From: UMGS973 sp964507795
GTDB lineage: Bacteria > Bacillota > Clostridia > Peptostreptococcales > Anaerovoracaceae
Length of the DNA stretch: 12,234 nucleotides
Direction of reading: 5' to 3'
NCBI GenBank assembly: GCA_964507795.1
Contig: CAZDQV010000058.1
Location: 1 to 12,234, forward strand
Shown here: piece by piece, positions 5,476-12,234 of the stretch
Layout: the number at the start of each line of letters is the position of its first letter
Position numbering within the stretch: the first letter of the stretch is position 1
The notes under the pieces: generated by a model
The model's input: only the letters and a program-made list of their open reading frames with translations
The model's database searches: none
What the model was told of the DNA's origin: nothing
Position numbers and translations under genes: made by a program

Positions 5476-6792
5476 ATGAAAAACAATTACTACCAAAAGG
5501 ATATTGAAACAATGCCACTGGAGGAACTCCAGAAGCTGCAGTCAGCAAAGCTTGTCAAGCAGGTGCATCACGTTTACAAAAACGTACCCTATTACAGAAA
5601 TCTGATGGATAAAAAAGGTGTCAAGCCGGAGGACATCAAAGGTATCGAAGACCTTCACAAGCTGCCTTTCATATCCAAGGCCGACCTTAGAGACAGCTAC
5701 CCTGACGGAATGCTTGCCGTACCCAAATCAGACTGCGTCAGAATACATTCAACCTCAGGCACAACAGGCAGACGCGTGGTTGCATTCTACACACAGCACG
5801 ATATAGATTTGTGGGAGGACTGCTGCGCAAGAGCAATTGTAGCAGCAGGCGGCTCCAATGAAGATGTATGTCATGTATGTTACGGCTATGGGCTTTTCAC
5901 AGGCGGCGCGGGGCTTGACGGAGGTTCACACAAAGTTGGCTGCCTAACGCTTCCGATGTCATCGGGAAACACAGACAGACAGATACAGTTCATGAACGAT
6001 ATGCAGGCCACAATTCTGTGCTGCACTCCATCGTATGCCGCATATATAGGCGAAACCATGGAGGAAAAAGGCATCAGAAACAACACTCTCAAAGCAGGCA
6101 TTTTCGGTGCCGAGCCATGGACAGAAGAGATGAGGCAATCCATCGAAAAAAGTCTTGGAATCAAAGCTTATGATATATATGGGCTTACAGAAACAAGCGG
6201 TCCGGGAGTTGCATTTGAATGCTGCGAGCAAACAGGTATGCATATAAACGAGGACCACTTCCTTGCCGAGATAATAGACCCCGATACAGGCGAGGTGCTT
6301 CCTGAGGGCAGCGTGGGAGAGCTGGTTTTCACATCTCTTGACAAAGAAGCATTCCCTCTGCTCAGGTACCGTACAAGAGATCTGTGCGTTTTGAGCCGCA
6401 AAAAATGCTCATGCGGCAGAACTTTCGTTAAAATGAGCAAGCCTCTTGGCAGAAGCGATGATATGATGATTATCAGAGGAGTAAATGTATTCCCTTCACA
6501 GATTGAAACAGTTCTTCTCAACGAAGGATATACTCCTAACTATCAGATTGTACTTGACAGAGTAAGAAACACAGATACATTTGACATCAATGTAGAGCTC
6601 ACTGCAGAGCAGTTCTCTGACACTGTCAAAGAAATCACGGCACACGAAAAGAAGCTTGAATCTGCAATCAGAGGAATACTCGGCATAAGCCCTGATGTTC
6701 ACCTTGTCACTCCTAAATCAATCACAAGGAGCGAGGGCAAAGCCGTAAGAATTATAGACAAAAGAAAACTGCATGATAAGGAGGTAAAATAA
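5476..6792 (+). CDS. paaK: Phenylacetate-CoA ligase-like adenylate-forming enzyme
   Basis: 438 residues, the usual length for phenylacetate-CoA ligases, which join an aryl acid to coenzyme A through an acyl-AMP. Visible motifs: P-loop STSGTTGR (92-99), YGLTETSG (235-242), RYRTRD (297-302), GRSDDMMIIRGVNVFPSQIE region (325-344), and the catalytic lysine in EGKAVR (K422). Cysteines at CSCG (311-314) recall a metal-binding knuckle seen in some relatives. ATG 5476 follows AAAGGAG after eight bases; the longer open frame from 5395 runs through the riboswitch and is not used. The TAA overlaps the next ATG by one base, so it is coupled to the ACT-domain gene. T-box control suggests a role tied to amino-acid supply, possibly salvage of aryl acids for aromatic amino acids; the true substrate is inference. 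Confidence 0.87.
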   Translation: MKNNYYQKDIETMPLEELQKLQSAKLVKQVHHVYKNVPYYRNLMDKKGVKPEDIKGIEDLHKLPFISKADLRDSYPDGMLAVPKSDCVRIHSTSGTTGRRVVAFYTQHDIDLWEDCCARAIVAAGGSNEDVCHVCYGYGLFTGGAGLDGGSHKVGCLTLPMSSGNTDRQIQFMNDMQATILCCTPSYAAYIGETMEEKGIRNNTLKAGIFGAEPWTEEMRQSIEKSLGIKAYDIYGLTETSGPGVAFECCEQTGMHINEDHFLAEIIDPDTGEVLPEGSVGELVFTSLDKEAFPLLRYRTRDLCVLSRKKCSCGRTFVKMSKPLGRSDDMMIIRGVNVFPSQIETVLLNEGYTPNYQIVLDRVRNTDTFDINVELTAEQFSDTVKEITAHEKKLESAIRGILGISPDVHLVTPKSITRSEGKAVRIIDKRKLHDKEVK

Positions 6793-7223
6793 TGGCTATT
6801 AAACAGTTATCGGTTTTCGTCGAAAACGAAAAAGGAAAATTAAGTGAAATCACAGACCTTATAGCCAAAGCCGGCATAGATATGAGAGCAATGTCCATTG
6901 CAGATACCAGCGAATTCGGTATTTTGAGACTGATAGTCAAGGATCCTGCCAAAGTAAAGGCACTTCTCGAAAAAAACGGCTTCATATCAACACTAAATGA
7001 TGTAGTCGGTGTTGAAATTACCGACAAACCGGGTGGGCTTGCACAGATTGTTTCACTGTTTGCCTCAAACGGCATCAATATGGAATATATGTATGCTTTC
7101 CTGACTCGTATAGAAGGCAAGGCTTATCTTGTTGTCAGAGTTGATGATACAGAAGCAGTTGAAAAGCTACTTGCTTCTCAAAACATTCATATGCTGTCAG
7201 CAGCAGATATAGACAACATGTAA
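6792..7223 (+). CDS. Tandem ACT-domain protein
   Basis: 143 residues made of two ACT domains: residues 1-68 (IKQLSVFVENEKGKLSEITD opening) and about 69-138 (GVEITDKPGGLAQIVSLFAS opening). Each begins with the beta-strand, then the G-[KG]-L-[SA] ligand-binding turn (GKLSEI, GGLAQI) and an INM/IDM turn after the first helix. No catalytic domain is present, so it is a stand-alone amino-acid sensor. The ribosome site AAGGAGG ends the preceding gene and the TAATG overlap implies translational coupling. Pairs of this kind (paaK-like plus double ACT) occur in many anaerobes. Direct binding of an aromatic or branched-chain amino acid and control of the ligase is inference. Confidence 0.86.
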   Translation: MAIKQLSVFVENEKGKLSEITDLIAKAGIDMRAMSIADTSEFGILRLIVKDPAKVKALLEKNGFISTLNDVVGVEITDKPGGLAQIVSLFASNGINMEYMYAFLTRIEGKAYLVVRVDDTEAVEKLLASQNIHMLSAADIDNM

Positions 7224-7245
7224 TTTGTTGATGCGCAATATATCA

Positions 7246-7297
7246 GTACAAAAAATATTGTGTTTTTTCACAAAAAACAGTTGACTTGTACAAAAAA
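7246..7297. repeat. AT-rich repeats upstream of the leu promoter
   Basis: GTACAAAAAA occurs at 7246-7255 and 7288-7297, a 42-base period (four DNA turns); the second copy is in the promoter spacer. Between them TGTTTTTT (7261-7268), CAC, AAAAAACA (7272-7279) is a perfect palindrome abutting the -35 box. They could bind a regulator, but A/T-runs make chance similarity plausible. No clear terminator for the upstream genes is seen here. Confidence 0.35.
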
Positions 7298-7309
7298 ACA
7301 GTATAGAAT
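7281..7309 (+). promoter_or_regulatory. Promoter of the leu operon
   Basis: TTGACT (7281-7286), a 17-base spacer and TAGAAT (7304-7309). Predicted start near 7316, just before the leader peptide's ribosome site. Confidence 0.82.
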
Positions 7310-7339
7310 AGTCGTATCAAACGAGAAAGGAGAAATTTA

Positions 7340-7375
7340 ATGTTATTACTACTATGCCTCTTAAGTGATTCATAA
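7340..7375 (+). CDS. leuL: Leucine-rich leader peptide MLLLLCLLSDS
   Basis: ATG 7340 follows AAAGGAG (7326-7332) after seven bases, an excellent ribosome site, and the frame ends at TAA 7373-7375. Six of eleven residues are leucine: TTA TTA CTA CTA, then CTC TTA after one cysteine. Three different Leu codons are used, with the A-ending ones in a row. Its place between the leu promoter and leuA, followed by alternative hairpins, makes it a ribosome-stalling sensor of charged leucyl-tRNA; the peptide itself needs no function. Too short for ordinary gene finders. Confidence 0.93.
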   Translation: MLLLLCLLSDS

Positions 7376-7479
7376 TTATATAGCATTAGATATTCTCAAC
7401 ACTTTTTAAGATTCTCTTTATATTTTATTATACATTCAGCCTTGTTTCTGATTTAATGTTGGGAGCAGGGCTTTTGTTA
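7359..7479 (+). promoter_or_regulatory. Leucine attenuator (alternative RNA hairpins)
   Basis: Terminator: 7438-7452 pairs with 7458-7472 without gaps (15 bp, several G-U; AGCCTTG with CAGGGCT at the base), loop TTAAT, then TTTTGTT. Antiterminator: TTCTCAACA (7393-7401) pairs with TGTTGGGAG (7457-7465), using the 3' arm of the terminator. Protector: TCTTAA (7359-7364), inside the last leader codons, pairs with TTAAGA (7406-7411), beside the antiterminator strand. A ribosome stalled on the Leu codons would cover 7359-7364, free the antiterminator strand and let leuA be transcribed. The pairings are read by eye, with no folding energies. Confidence 0.8.
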
Positions 7480-7498
7480 TGCGAAAGGACTTTTTACT

Positions 7499-9190
7499 AT
7501 GGCGAGTGATAACAAAGCAGGAATGAAAAATCATACAAAATATGAGGTAGGCTATTTCATGCCTCCCGTCCCATCATATGACTGGGTAAAAAAAGACCAT
7601 GTAGATGAACCACCTATCTGGTGCAGTGTGGATTTGCGCGACGGCAACCAGGCTCTCATAGTTCCGATGAGCCTCGAAGAAAAGCTGGAATTCTTCGAAT
7701 ACCTGTGCCAGCTCGGATTCAAAGAAATAGAAGTCGGCTTCCCTGCCGCCTCTGAAACCGAATATGAATTTCTCCGTACACTGATTGAAAACAATCTGAT
7801 ACCGGATGATGTGACTATACAGGTGCTTACTCAGTCAAGAGAACATATCATCGACAAGACTTTCAAATCCCTTGAAGGAGTCAAAAATGCAATAGTTCAT
7901 CTGTACAATTCCACATCTGTAGCTCAAAGAGAACAGGTTTTCAAAAAATCCAAAGATGAAATCAAAAAAATAGCCACAGACGGAGCAGCACTTGTCAAAA
8001 AATATGCTGACAGCTTCCCCGGAGACACTCATTTCACATTTGAGTATTCACCCGAGAGTTTTACGGGCACAGAGGTTGACTATGCGCTTGAAGTATGCAA
8101 TGCTGTTATCGACATATGGCAGCCTGATGAAACAAGAAAAACAATAATCAATCTGCCTGCGACAGTTGAGATGTCAATGCCTCACGTATACGCATCACAG
8201 GTTGAATACATGAGCAAAAACCTGCATCGCAGAGAAAACGTAATAGTGTCACTTCATCCTCACAACGACAGAGGAACTGCAGTTGCAGACTGTGAGCTTG
8301 GTATGCTTGCAGGAGGAGACAGAGTCGAAGGCACGCTGTTTGGAAACGGCGAGCGCACAGGCAATGCCGACATCCTCACAGTTGCCATGAATCTGTTTTC
8401 TCATGGAGTAGACCCGCAGCTTGATTTCTCTGATATGCCAAAAGTAGTTGAAATGTACGAAAAATTCACAGACCTCAAGGTCAGCCCGCGCCAGCCATAT
8501 GGTGGCAGTCTGGTATTTGCCGCATTTTCAGGGTCACATCAGGATGCCATCGCCAAGGGAATGCATCATATCAATGAAAACAATCCTGACAAATGGACCT
8601 GTCCTTATCTGCTTATCGATCCGCATGATGTGGGCAGAGAATACGAGGCAGATGTAATCAGAATCAACAGCCAGTCAGGCAAAGGCGGCGTGGCATATGT
8701 ACTTGAAACAAATTACGGTTATGATATTCCTAAGAAGATGAGAGAGGAAATCGGATATCTGATGAAACATATATCAGACGAAGCGCACAAAGAGCTTGCA
8801 CCTGCCGATATACACAGAATATTCCAGAAACAGTATGTCAACAGAAAAGACAATATCAGCATTGAGGATGCCACATTCTCAAGGCGTGAAAACGATATAA
8901 TGAATGTAAGCATAGAAGCTACTATCAAAGGCGAGCATTACTCCCTTACAGGGCAGGGTAACGGCAGACTCGATGCCGTAACTACAGCGCTCCGCAGTAG
9001 CCCTTATACTTTGGATTATGAATTTGTCACATACCATGAACACGCTCTCGAATCAGAGTCCAACTCAAGAGCTGCATCATATGTTGCAATTTCAAGAAAC
9101 GGCAAGGTATTCTGGGGCGTAGGCATACACAACGATATCATATACGCATCAATAAACGCTCTTATCAGTGCCATCAACAGGGCATTTTAA
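7499..9190 (+). CDS. leuA: 2-isopropylmalate synthase (long, LEU4/LeuA2-like type)
   Basis: 563 residues. It condenses 2-ketoisovalerate with acetyl-CoA, the committed step to leucine. The TIM-barrel carries DLRDGNQAL (45-53), metal ligands in HPHNDRG (253-259) and GNGERTGNADI (282-292); then RQPYGGSLVF (331-340) and GKGGVAYVLE (394-403) of the linker, and the C-terminal allosteric domain (about 455-563) where leucine feedback binds in the family. The conserved opening YDWVKKD...PPIWCSVDLRDGNQ and overall pattern match the class found in Actinobacteria and fungi rather than the shorter 510-residue class. ATG 7499 follows AAAGGA after nine bases. Expression is set by the upstream attenuator. 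Gap to leuC is 19 bases. Confidence 0.96.
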   Translation: MASDNKAGMKNHTKYEVGYFMPPVPSYDWVKKDHVDEPPIWCSVDLRDGNQALIVPMSLEEKLEFFEYLCQLGFKEIEVGFPAASETEYEFLRTLIENNLIPDDVTIQVLTQSREHIIDKTFKSLEGVKNAIVHLYNSTSVAQREQVFKKSKDEIKKIATDGAALVKKYADSFPGDTHFTFEYSPESFTGTEVDYALEVCNAVIDIWQPDETRKTIINLPATVEMSMPHVYASQVEYMSKNLHRRENVIVSLHPHNDRGTAVADCELGMLAGGDRVEGTLFGNGERTGNADILTVAMNLFSHGVDPQLDFSDMPKVVEMYEKFTDLKVSPRQPYGGSLVFAAFSGSHQDAIAKGMHHINENNPDKWTCPYLLIDPHDVGREYEADVIRINSQSGKGGVAYVLETNYGYDIPKKMREEIGYLMKHISDEAHKELAPADIHRIFQKQYVNRKDNISIEDATFSRRENDIMNVSIEATIKGEHYSLTGQGNGRLDAVTTALRSSPYTLDYEFVTYHEHALESESNSRAASYVAISRNGKVFWGVGIHNDIIYASINALISAINRAF

Positions 9191-9209
9191 CCCAAGGAGG
9201 AAATTTATT

Positions 9210-10472
9210 ATGGGAATGACAATGACGCAAAAAATTCTTGCAGCACACGCAGGTCTTGATGAGGTCAAAGCAGGACAGCTCATCGATGCAAAGCTTGATA
9301 TGGTTTTGGCAAACGATATCACTGCGCCTGTTGCAATAAACGAATTTGAAAAAGCAGGCTTTACAGAGGTATTCGACAAATCAAAAATATCCCTTGTAAT
9401 GGATCATTTCACACCAAACAAGGACATCAAGGCTGCGCAGCAGTGTATGCAGACAAGGATATTTGCAAGGAAACATGAAATCGTTAATTTTTATGATGTC
9501 GGCAATATGGGAATCGAGCATGCTCTGCTTCCCGAGCTCGGTCTTGTCAAAGCAGGCGACTGCATTATAGGGGCAGATTCTCACACCTGTACTTACGGAG
9601 CACTTGGTGCTTTTTCAACAGGTGTAGGCTCCACTGATATGGCAGCGGGTATGGCAAAAGGCACCGCCTGGTTCAAAGTACCCTCTGCAATCAAAGTTGA
9701 ACTCAAAGGCAAGTTGAATAAATATGTTTCAGGCAAAGACGTGATTCTGCACCTGATTGGAACCATAGGCGTCGATGGCGCACTCTACAAATCTCTTGAA
9801 TTTATGGGTGAAGGACTCGCCTCACTTTCGATGGATGACAGGCTTTGCATAGCAAACATGGCAATTGAAGCAGGCGCCAAAAACGGCATATTCATGGTTG
9901 ATGAAGTGACCGAAAACTATATGAAAGGCAGAGTAAACGGGGATTACAAAGTTTATGCTCCCGATGAGGATGCCGAATATGAGGAAACTGTAATCATTGA
10001 TTTATCTTTGCTCAAATCAACGGTTTCATTCCCGCATCTGCCTGAAAACACCAAAACCACAGACAATATAGGCAACGTCAGAATAGATCAGGTTGTAATC
10101 GGTTCATGCACCAACGGACGAATCGAGGATATGGCAACAGCAGCCGAAATTCTCAAAGGACGCAAGGTTGCAAGGGACGTCAGATGCATCATAATCCCTG
10201 CAACACAAAAGGTATACAAGGAATGTATTGCCAAAGGATATCTTGATATATTTATTGATGCCGGATGCGTTGTGTCAACACCTACCTGTGGGCCTTGCCT
10301 CGGCGGACATATGGGTATATTGGCAGAAGGCGAACGCTGCGTTGCGACCACCAACAGAAACTTTGTCGGCAGAATGGGTCATACCAAATCAGAAGTGTAT
10401 CTTGCAAGCCCTGCAGTTGCAGCCGCATCAGCAATAACAGGCAAAATCTCAGATCCCAAGGAGGTAATTTAA
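9210..10472 (+). CDS. leuC: 3-isopropylmalate dehydratase, large subunit
   Basis: 420 residues, the length of the short LeuC/homoaconitase-type class. With LeuD it isomerises 2- to 3-isopropylmalate. The 4Fe-4S ligands are visible: C300 (VIGSCTNGR), C360 and C363 (TPTCGPCLGG). GADSHTCTYGALGAFSTGVG (121-140) is the substrate and cluster region. ATG 9210 follows AAGGAGG after nine bases; an upstream in-frame extension to 9168 overlaps leuA and lacks a ribosome site. Stop is one base before the leuD ATG. Confidence 0.97.
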   Translation: MGMTMTQKILAAHAGLDEVKAGQLIDAKLDMVLANDITAPVAINEFEKAGFTEVFDKSKISLVMDHFTPNKDIKAAQQCMQTRIFARKHEIVNFYDVGNMGIEHALLPELGLVKAGDCIIGADSHTCTYGALGAFSTGVGSTDMAAGMAKGTAWFKVPSAIKVELKGKLNKYVSGKDVILHLIGTIGVDGALYKSLEFMGEGLASLSMDDRLCIANMAIEAGAKNGIFMVDEVTENYMKGRVNGDYKVYAPDEDAEYEETVIIDLSLLKSTVSFPHLPENTKTTDNIGNVRIDQVVIGSCTNGRIEDMATAAEILKGRKVARDVRCIIIPATQKVYKECIAKGYLDIFIDAGCVVSTPTCGPCLGGHMGILAEGERCVATTNRNFVGRMGHTKSEVYLASPAVAAASAITGKISDPKEVI

Positions 10473-10473
10473 C

Positions 10474-10953
10474 ATGAAAGCACAGGGTTTTGTTCACAAA
10501 TACGGTGATAATGTCGATACAGATGTAATAATCCCTGCAAGGCACCTTAATACAAGCGATCACAAGGAGCTTGCATCTCACTGTATGGAAGATATAGACA
10601 AAAACTTCGTAAGCAATGTCAAAGACGGCGATATTATGGTCGCAGGCTGGAATTTCGGCTGCGGCTCTTCAAGAGAGCATGCTCCCATAGCTATTAAAGC
10701 GTCCGGCATTTCGTGCGTCATTGCCAAATCCTTTGCGAGAATTTTTTACAGAAATTCAATCAATATAGGGCTTGCCATTTTGGAATGTCCGGAAGCTGCC
10801 GAAGCCATCGAAGCAGGCGATGAGGTTGCCGTAGATTTCAATACCGGAATTATAAAAGACATCACCAAAGGAACTGAATACAAAGCGATTCCGTTTCCTG
10901 AATTCATAAACAACATTATCAGATCAGGCGGACTGCTTAATTCAATCAAATAG
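10474..10953 (+). CDS. leuD: 3-isopropylmalate dehydratase, small subunit
   Basis: 159 residues, the swivelling domain subunit, short class matching this LeuC. Shows GDNVDTDVIIPARHL (11-25) and NFGCGSSREHAP (60-71), the substrate-binding loops. ATG 10474 lies nine bases after AAGGAGG (10458-10464), which is inside the leuC end, so translation is coupled. Forms a heterodimer with LeuC in the cytoplasm. Confidence 0.96.
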   Translation: MKAQGFVHKYGDNVDTDVIIPARHLNTSDHKELASHCMEDIDKNFVSNVKDGDIMVAGWNFGCGSSREHAPIAIKASGISCVIAKSFARIFYRNSINIGLAILECPEAAEAIEAGDEVAVDFNTGIIKDITKGTEYKAIPFPEFINNIIRSGGLLNSIK

Positions 10954-10962
10954 GAGGTCAAC

Positions 10963-12033
10963 ATGAAATACAATATAGCTGTAATACCCGGCGATGGCAT
11001 AGGCCCTGAAGTTATAGACGAGGCGATTAAAGTGCTTGACGCTACAGGGAATAAATTCGGTCATGAGTTTAATTACACCAGACTTCTTGCAGGCGGCGCT
11101 GCTATAGATGCTGCCGGGGAATGTCTGCCGCAGGAAACAGTGGATATCGCCAAAAAAAGCGATGCGGTGCTTCTTGGCGCAGTGGGCGGTCCCAAGTGGG
11201 ATTCTCTGCCCGGCGACAAAAGACCCGAAAGAGCACTGCTCGGAATCAGAAAAGAGCTGGGACTGTTTGCTAATCTCAGACCGGCAATTATGTTTGACGA
11301 ACTCAAGGACGCCTGCCCTATCAGACCCGAAAAGGTGGAGGGCGGTCTTGACCTGCTGGTTGTAAGAGAACTTACGGGCGGTATATACTTTGGCGAAAGA
11401 GGATATAAGGATACGGATATGGGCAGAGCTGCCTATGATATAGAACAGTATTCAGAGGGTGAAGTCAGAAGAATTGCCAAAATCGCATTTGATATGGCAA
11501 TGAAAAGAAACAAAAAAGTCACAAGCGTTGACAAAGCCAATGTCCTTGAAAGCAGCAGACTCTGGCGCAAGACAATTGCAGAGGTTGCAAAAGAATATCC
11601 TGAGGTGGAGCTTGAGAATTTCTATGTTGACAATACGGCAATGCAGCTTGTATATAACCCGAAACAGTTTGATGTAATAGTTACAAGCAACATTTTCGGA
11701 GATATTCTTTCAGATGAGGCAAGTATGATTACAGGTTCTCTTGGAATGCTTCCGTCAGCATCACTTGCACAGGGTAATTTCGGTATGTATGAGCCTGTTC
11801 ACGGCTCAGCGCCTGATATTGCAGGTACAGGCAAGGCAAATCCTATGGCCACCATCCTGTCAGCTGCTATGATGCTCAAATACACTTTTGGCCTGTCAAA
11901 GGAATCTGATGCTATCGAAAGTGCTGTAAAGAAAACACTGGCATCAGGGTACAGAACTCCTGACATCATGTCAGATGGTAAAACTCTTGCCACTACAAAA
12001 GAAATAGGGACCCTGATAGCACAGAACATATAG
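10963..12033 (+). CDS. leuB: 3-isopropylmalate dehydrogenase
   Basis: 356 residues, usual length. Oxidises and decarboxylates 3-isopropylmalate with NAD+ to 2-ketoisocaproate. Key sites: RELTGGIYFG (135-144), K190 in TSVDKANV, D223 (YVDNTAMQ), D247 and D251 (SNIFGDILSDE) for the metal, and EPVHGSAPDIAG (277-288), the NAD-type adenosine loop. AGGAGG (10952-10957) sits five bases before the ATG. Last gene of the visible operon; order leuA-C-D-B. A separate aminotransferase and ilv genes are not in the window. Confidence 0.97.
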   Translation: MKYNIAVIPGDGIGPEVIDEAIKVLDATGNKFGHEFNYTRLLAGGAAIDAAGECLPQETVDIAKKSDAVLLGAVGGPKWDSLPGDKRPERALLGIRKELGLFANLRPAIMFDELKDACPIRPEKVEGGLDLLVVRELTGGIYFGERGYKDTDMGRAAYDIEQYSEGEVRRIAKIAFDMAMKRNKKVTSVDKANVLESSRLWRKTIAEVAKEYPEVELENFYVDNTAMQLVYNPKQFDVIVTSNIFGDILSDEASMITGSLGMLPSASLAQGNFGMYEPVHGSAPDIAGTGKANPMATILSAAMMLKYTFGLSKESDAIESAVKKTLASGYRTPDIMSDGKTLATTKEIGTLIAQNI

Positions 12034-12234
12034 ACAAAGAAGCTGTCACACCAACCTTTTCTCTCAAGGGAATGTACATCTATCAGGAAATTTACTGTAA
12101 CAAGGTCAAAAAACTTTCAGGCCACCTCCGCTTTCGTTTTTTTGTCAAGTACTCCATATAACTGTTGAAACTTGAACAACTGAGTGGAATTGTGACAAAA
12201 ATAAATTTAAGAATTGACGGTAAAAACGGGGTGT
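12034..12234. other. Intergenic end of window, no gene supported
   Basis: No ATG-led frame with a ribosome site is visible on either strand. GACA/TGTC just after leuB makes only a four-base stem without a T-tract, so no leu terminator can be named. A minus-strand frame is open for about 29 codons (12206-12117) ending QLYGVLDKKTKAEVA, without a start; it may be the tail of a decayed gene. TTGACG at 12213-12218 could be a -35 box whose -10 lies past the edge. Confidence 0.4.

Noticed and set aside
9168..9209. Upstream extension of leuC
   Set aside because: It overlaps the leuA end and has no ribosome site; AAGGAGG at 9194-9200 fits ATG 9210.
12105..12153. Possible leu operon terminator (A-run and T-run around a GC-rich centre)
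   Set aside because: Only CAAAAAAC/GTTTTTTTG can pair, around a loop of about 25 bases; the GC-rich centre does not form a stem.
12117..12206. Minus-strand coding tail ending QLYGVLDKKTKAEVA
   Set aside because: Only about 29 codons, no start codon or ribosome site, and no family I recognise; kept as a note in the intergenic entry.
1..12234. CRISPR array, tRNA, rRNA or complete insertion sequence
   Set aside because: No regularly spaced repeat array, cloverleaf-like sequence, ribosomal RNA stretch or intact transposase frame was seen on either strand.

Overview
The window looks like a stretch of a low-to-mid GC Firmicutes chromosome, most likely a member of the Clostridia. The signs are a spoVG 3' end, strong AAGGAGG-type ribosome sites before most genes, TTGACA/TATAAT promoters with 17-base spacers, and a T-box riboswitch. 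I cannot place it to genus from sequence alone.

Left part (1-2330). The spoVG tail ends at a strong terminator. It is followed by two decayed minus-strand genes: a frameshifted remnant of a phage-type DUF1064 gene, and an unrecognised gene that keeps its promoter, ribosome site and terminator but has lost its reading frame. Divergent to the second one is a compact three-gene unit: a PadR-family regulator, a one-pass membrane protein with a HAAS/DUF1700-type N-terminus, and a small exported protein of unknown function. The exported protein's only sensible start codon is AUA. Dyad-symmetric sites fill the intergenic region and are good operator candidates.

Middle (2339-5160). Two minus-strand ATPase genes lie here: an AAA_14/DUF4143 protein that keeps PD-(D/E)xK-like residues, and an AAA+ ATPase of the DUF815 family. 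Between them are two palindromes 32 bases apart, one of them covering the -35 box of the AAA_14 gene.

Right part (5129-12033). A sigma-A promoter leads into a textbook T-box leader (antiterminator, terminator, probable UUC specifier). It controls a phenylacetate-CoA ligase-like adenylate-forming enzyme and a two-ACT-domain protein. A second promoter then drives leuA-leuC-leuD-leuB. Between this promoter and leuA is an 11-residue leader peptide, MLLLLCLLSDS, with six leucines, followed by mutually exclusive antiterminator and terminator hairpins. This is a classical ribosome-stalling leucine attenuator. Two different amino-acid-sensing mechanisms, tRNA binding and ribosome stalling, therefore sit about 2 kb apart in one biosynthetic cluster. 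The four leu genes encode 2-isopropylmalate synthase, both isomerase subunits and 3-isopropylmalate dehydrogenase, that is, the pathway from 2-ketoisovalerate to 2-ketoisocaproate.

The last 200 bases hold no gene I can support and no convincing terminator.
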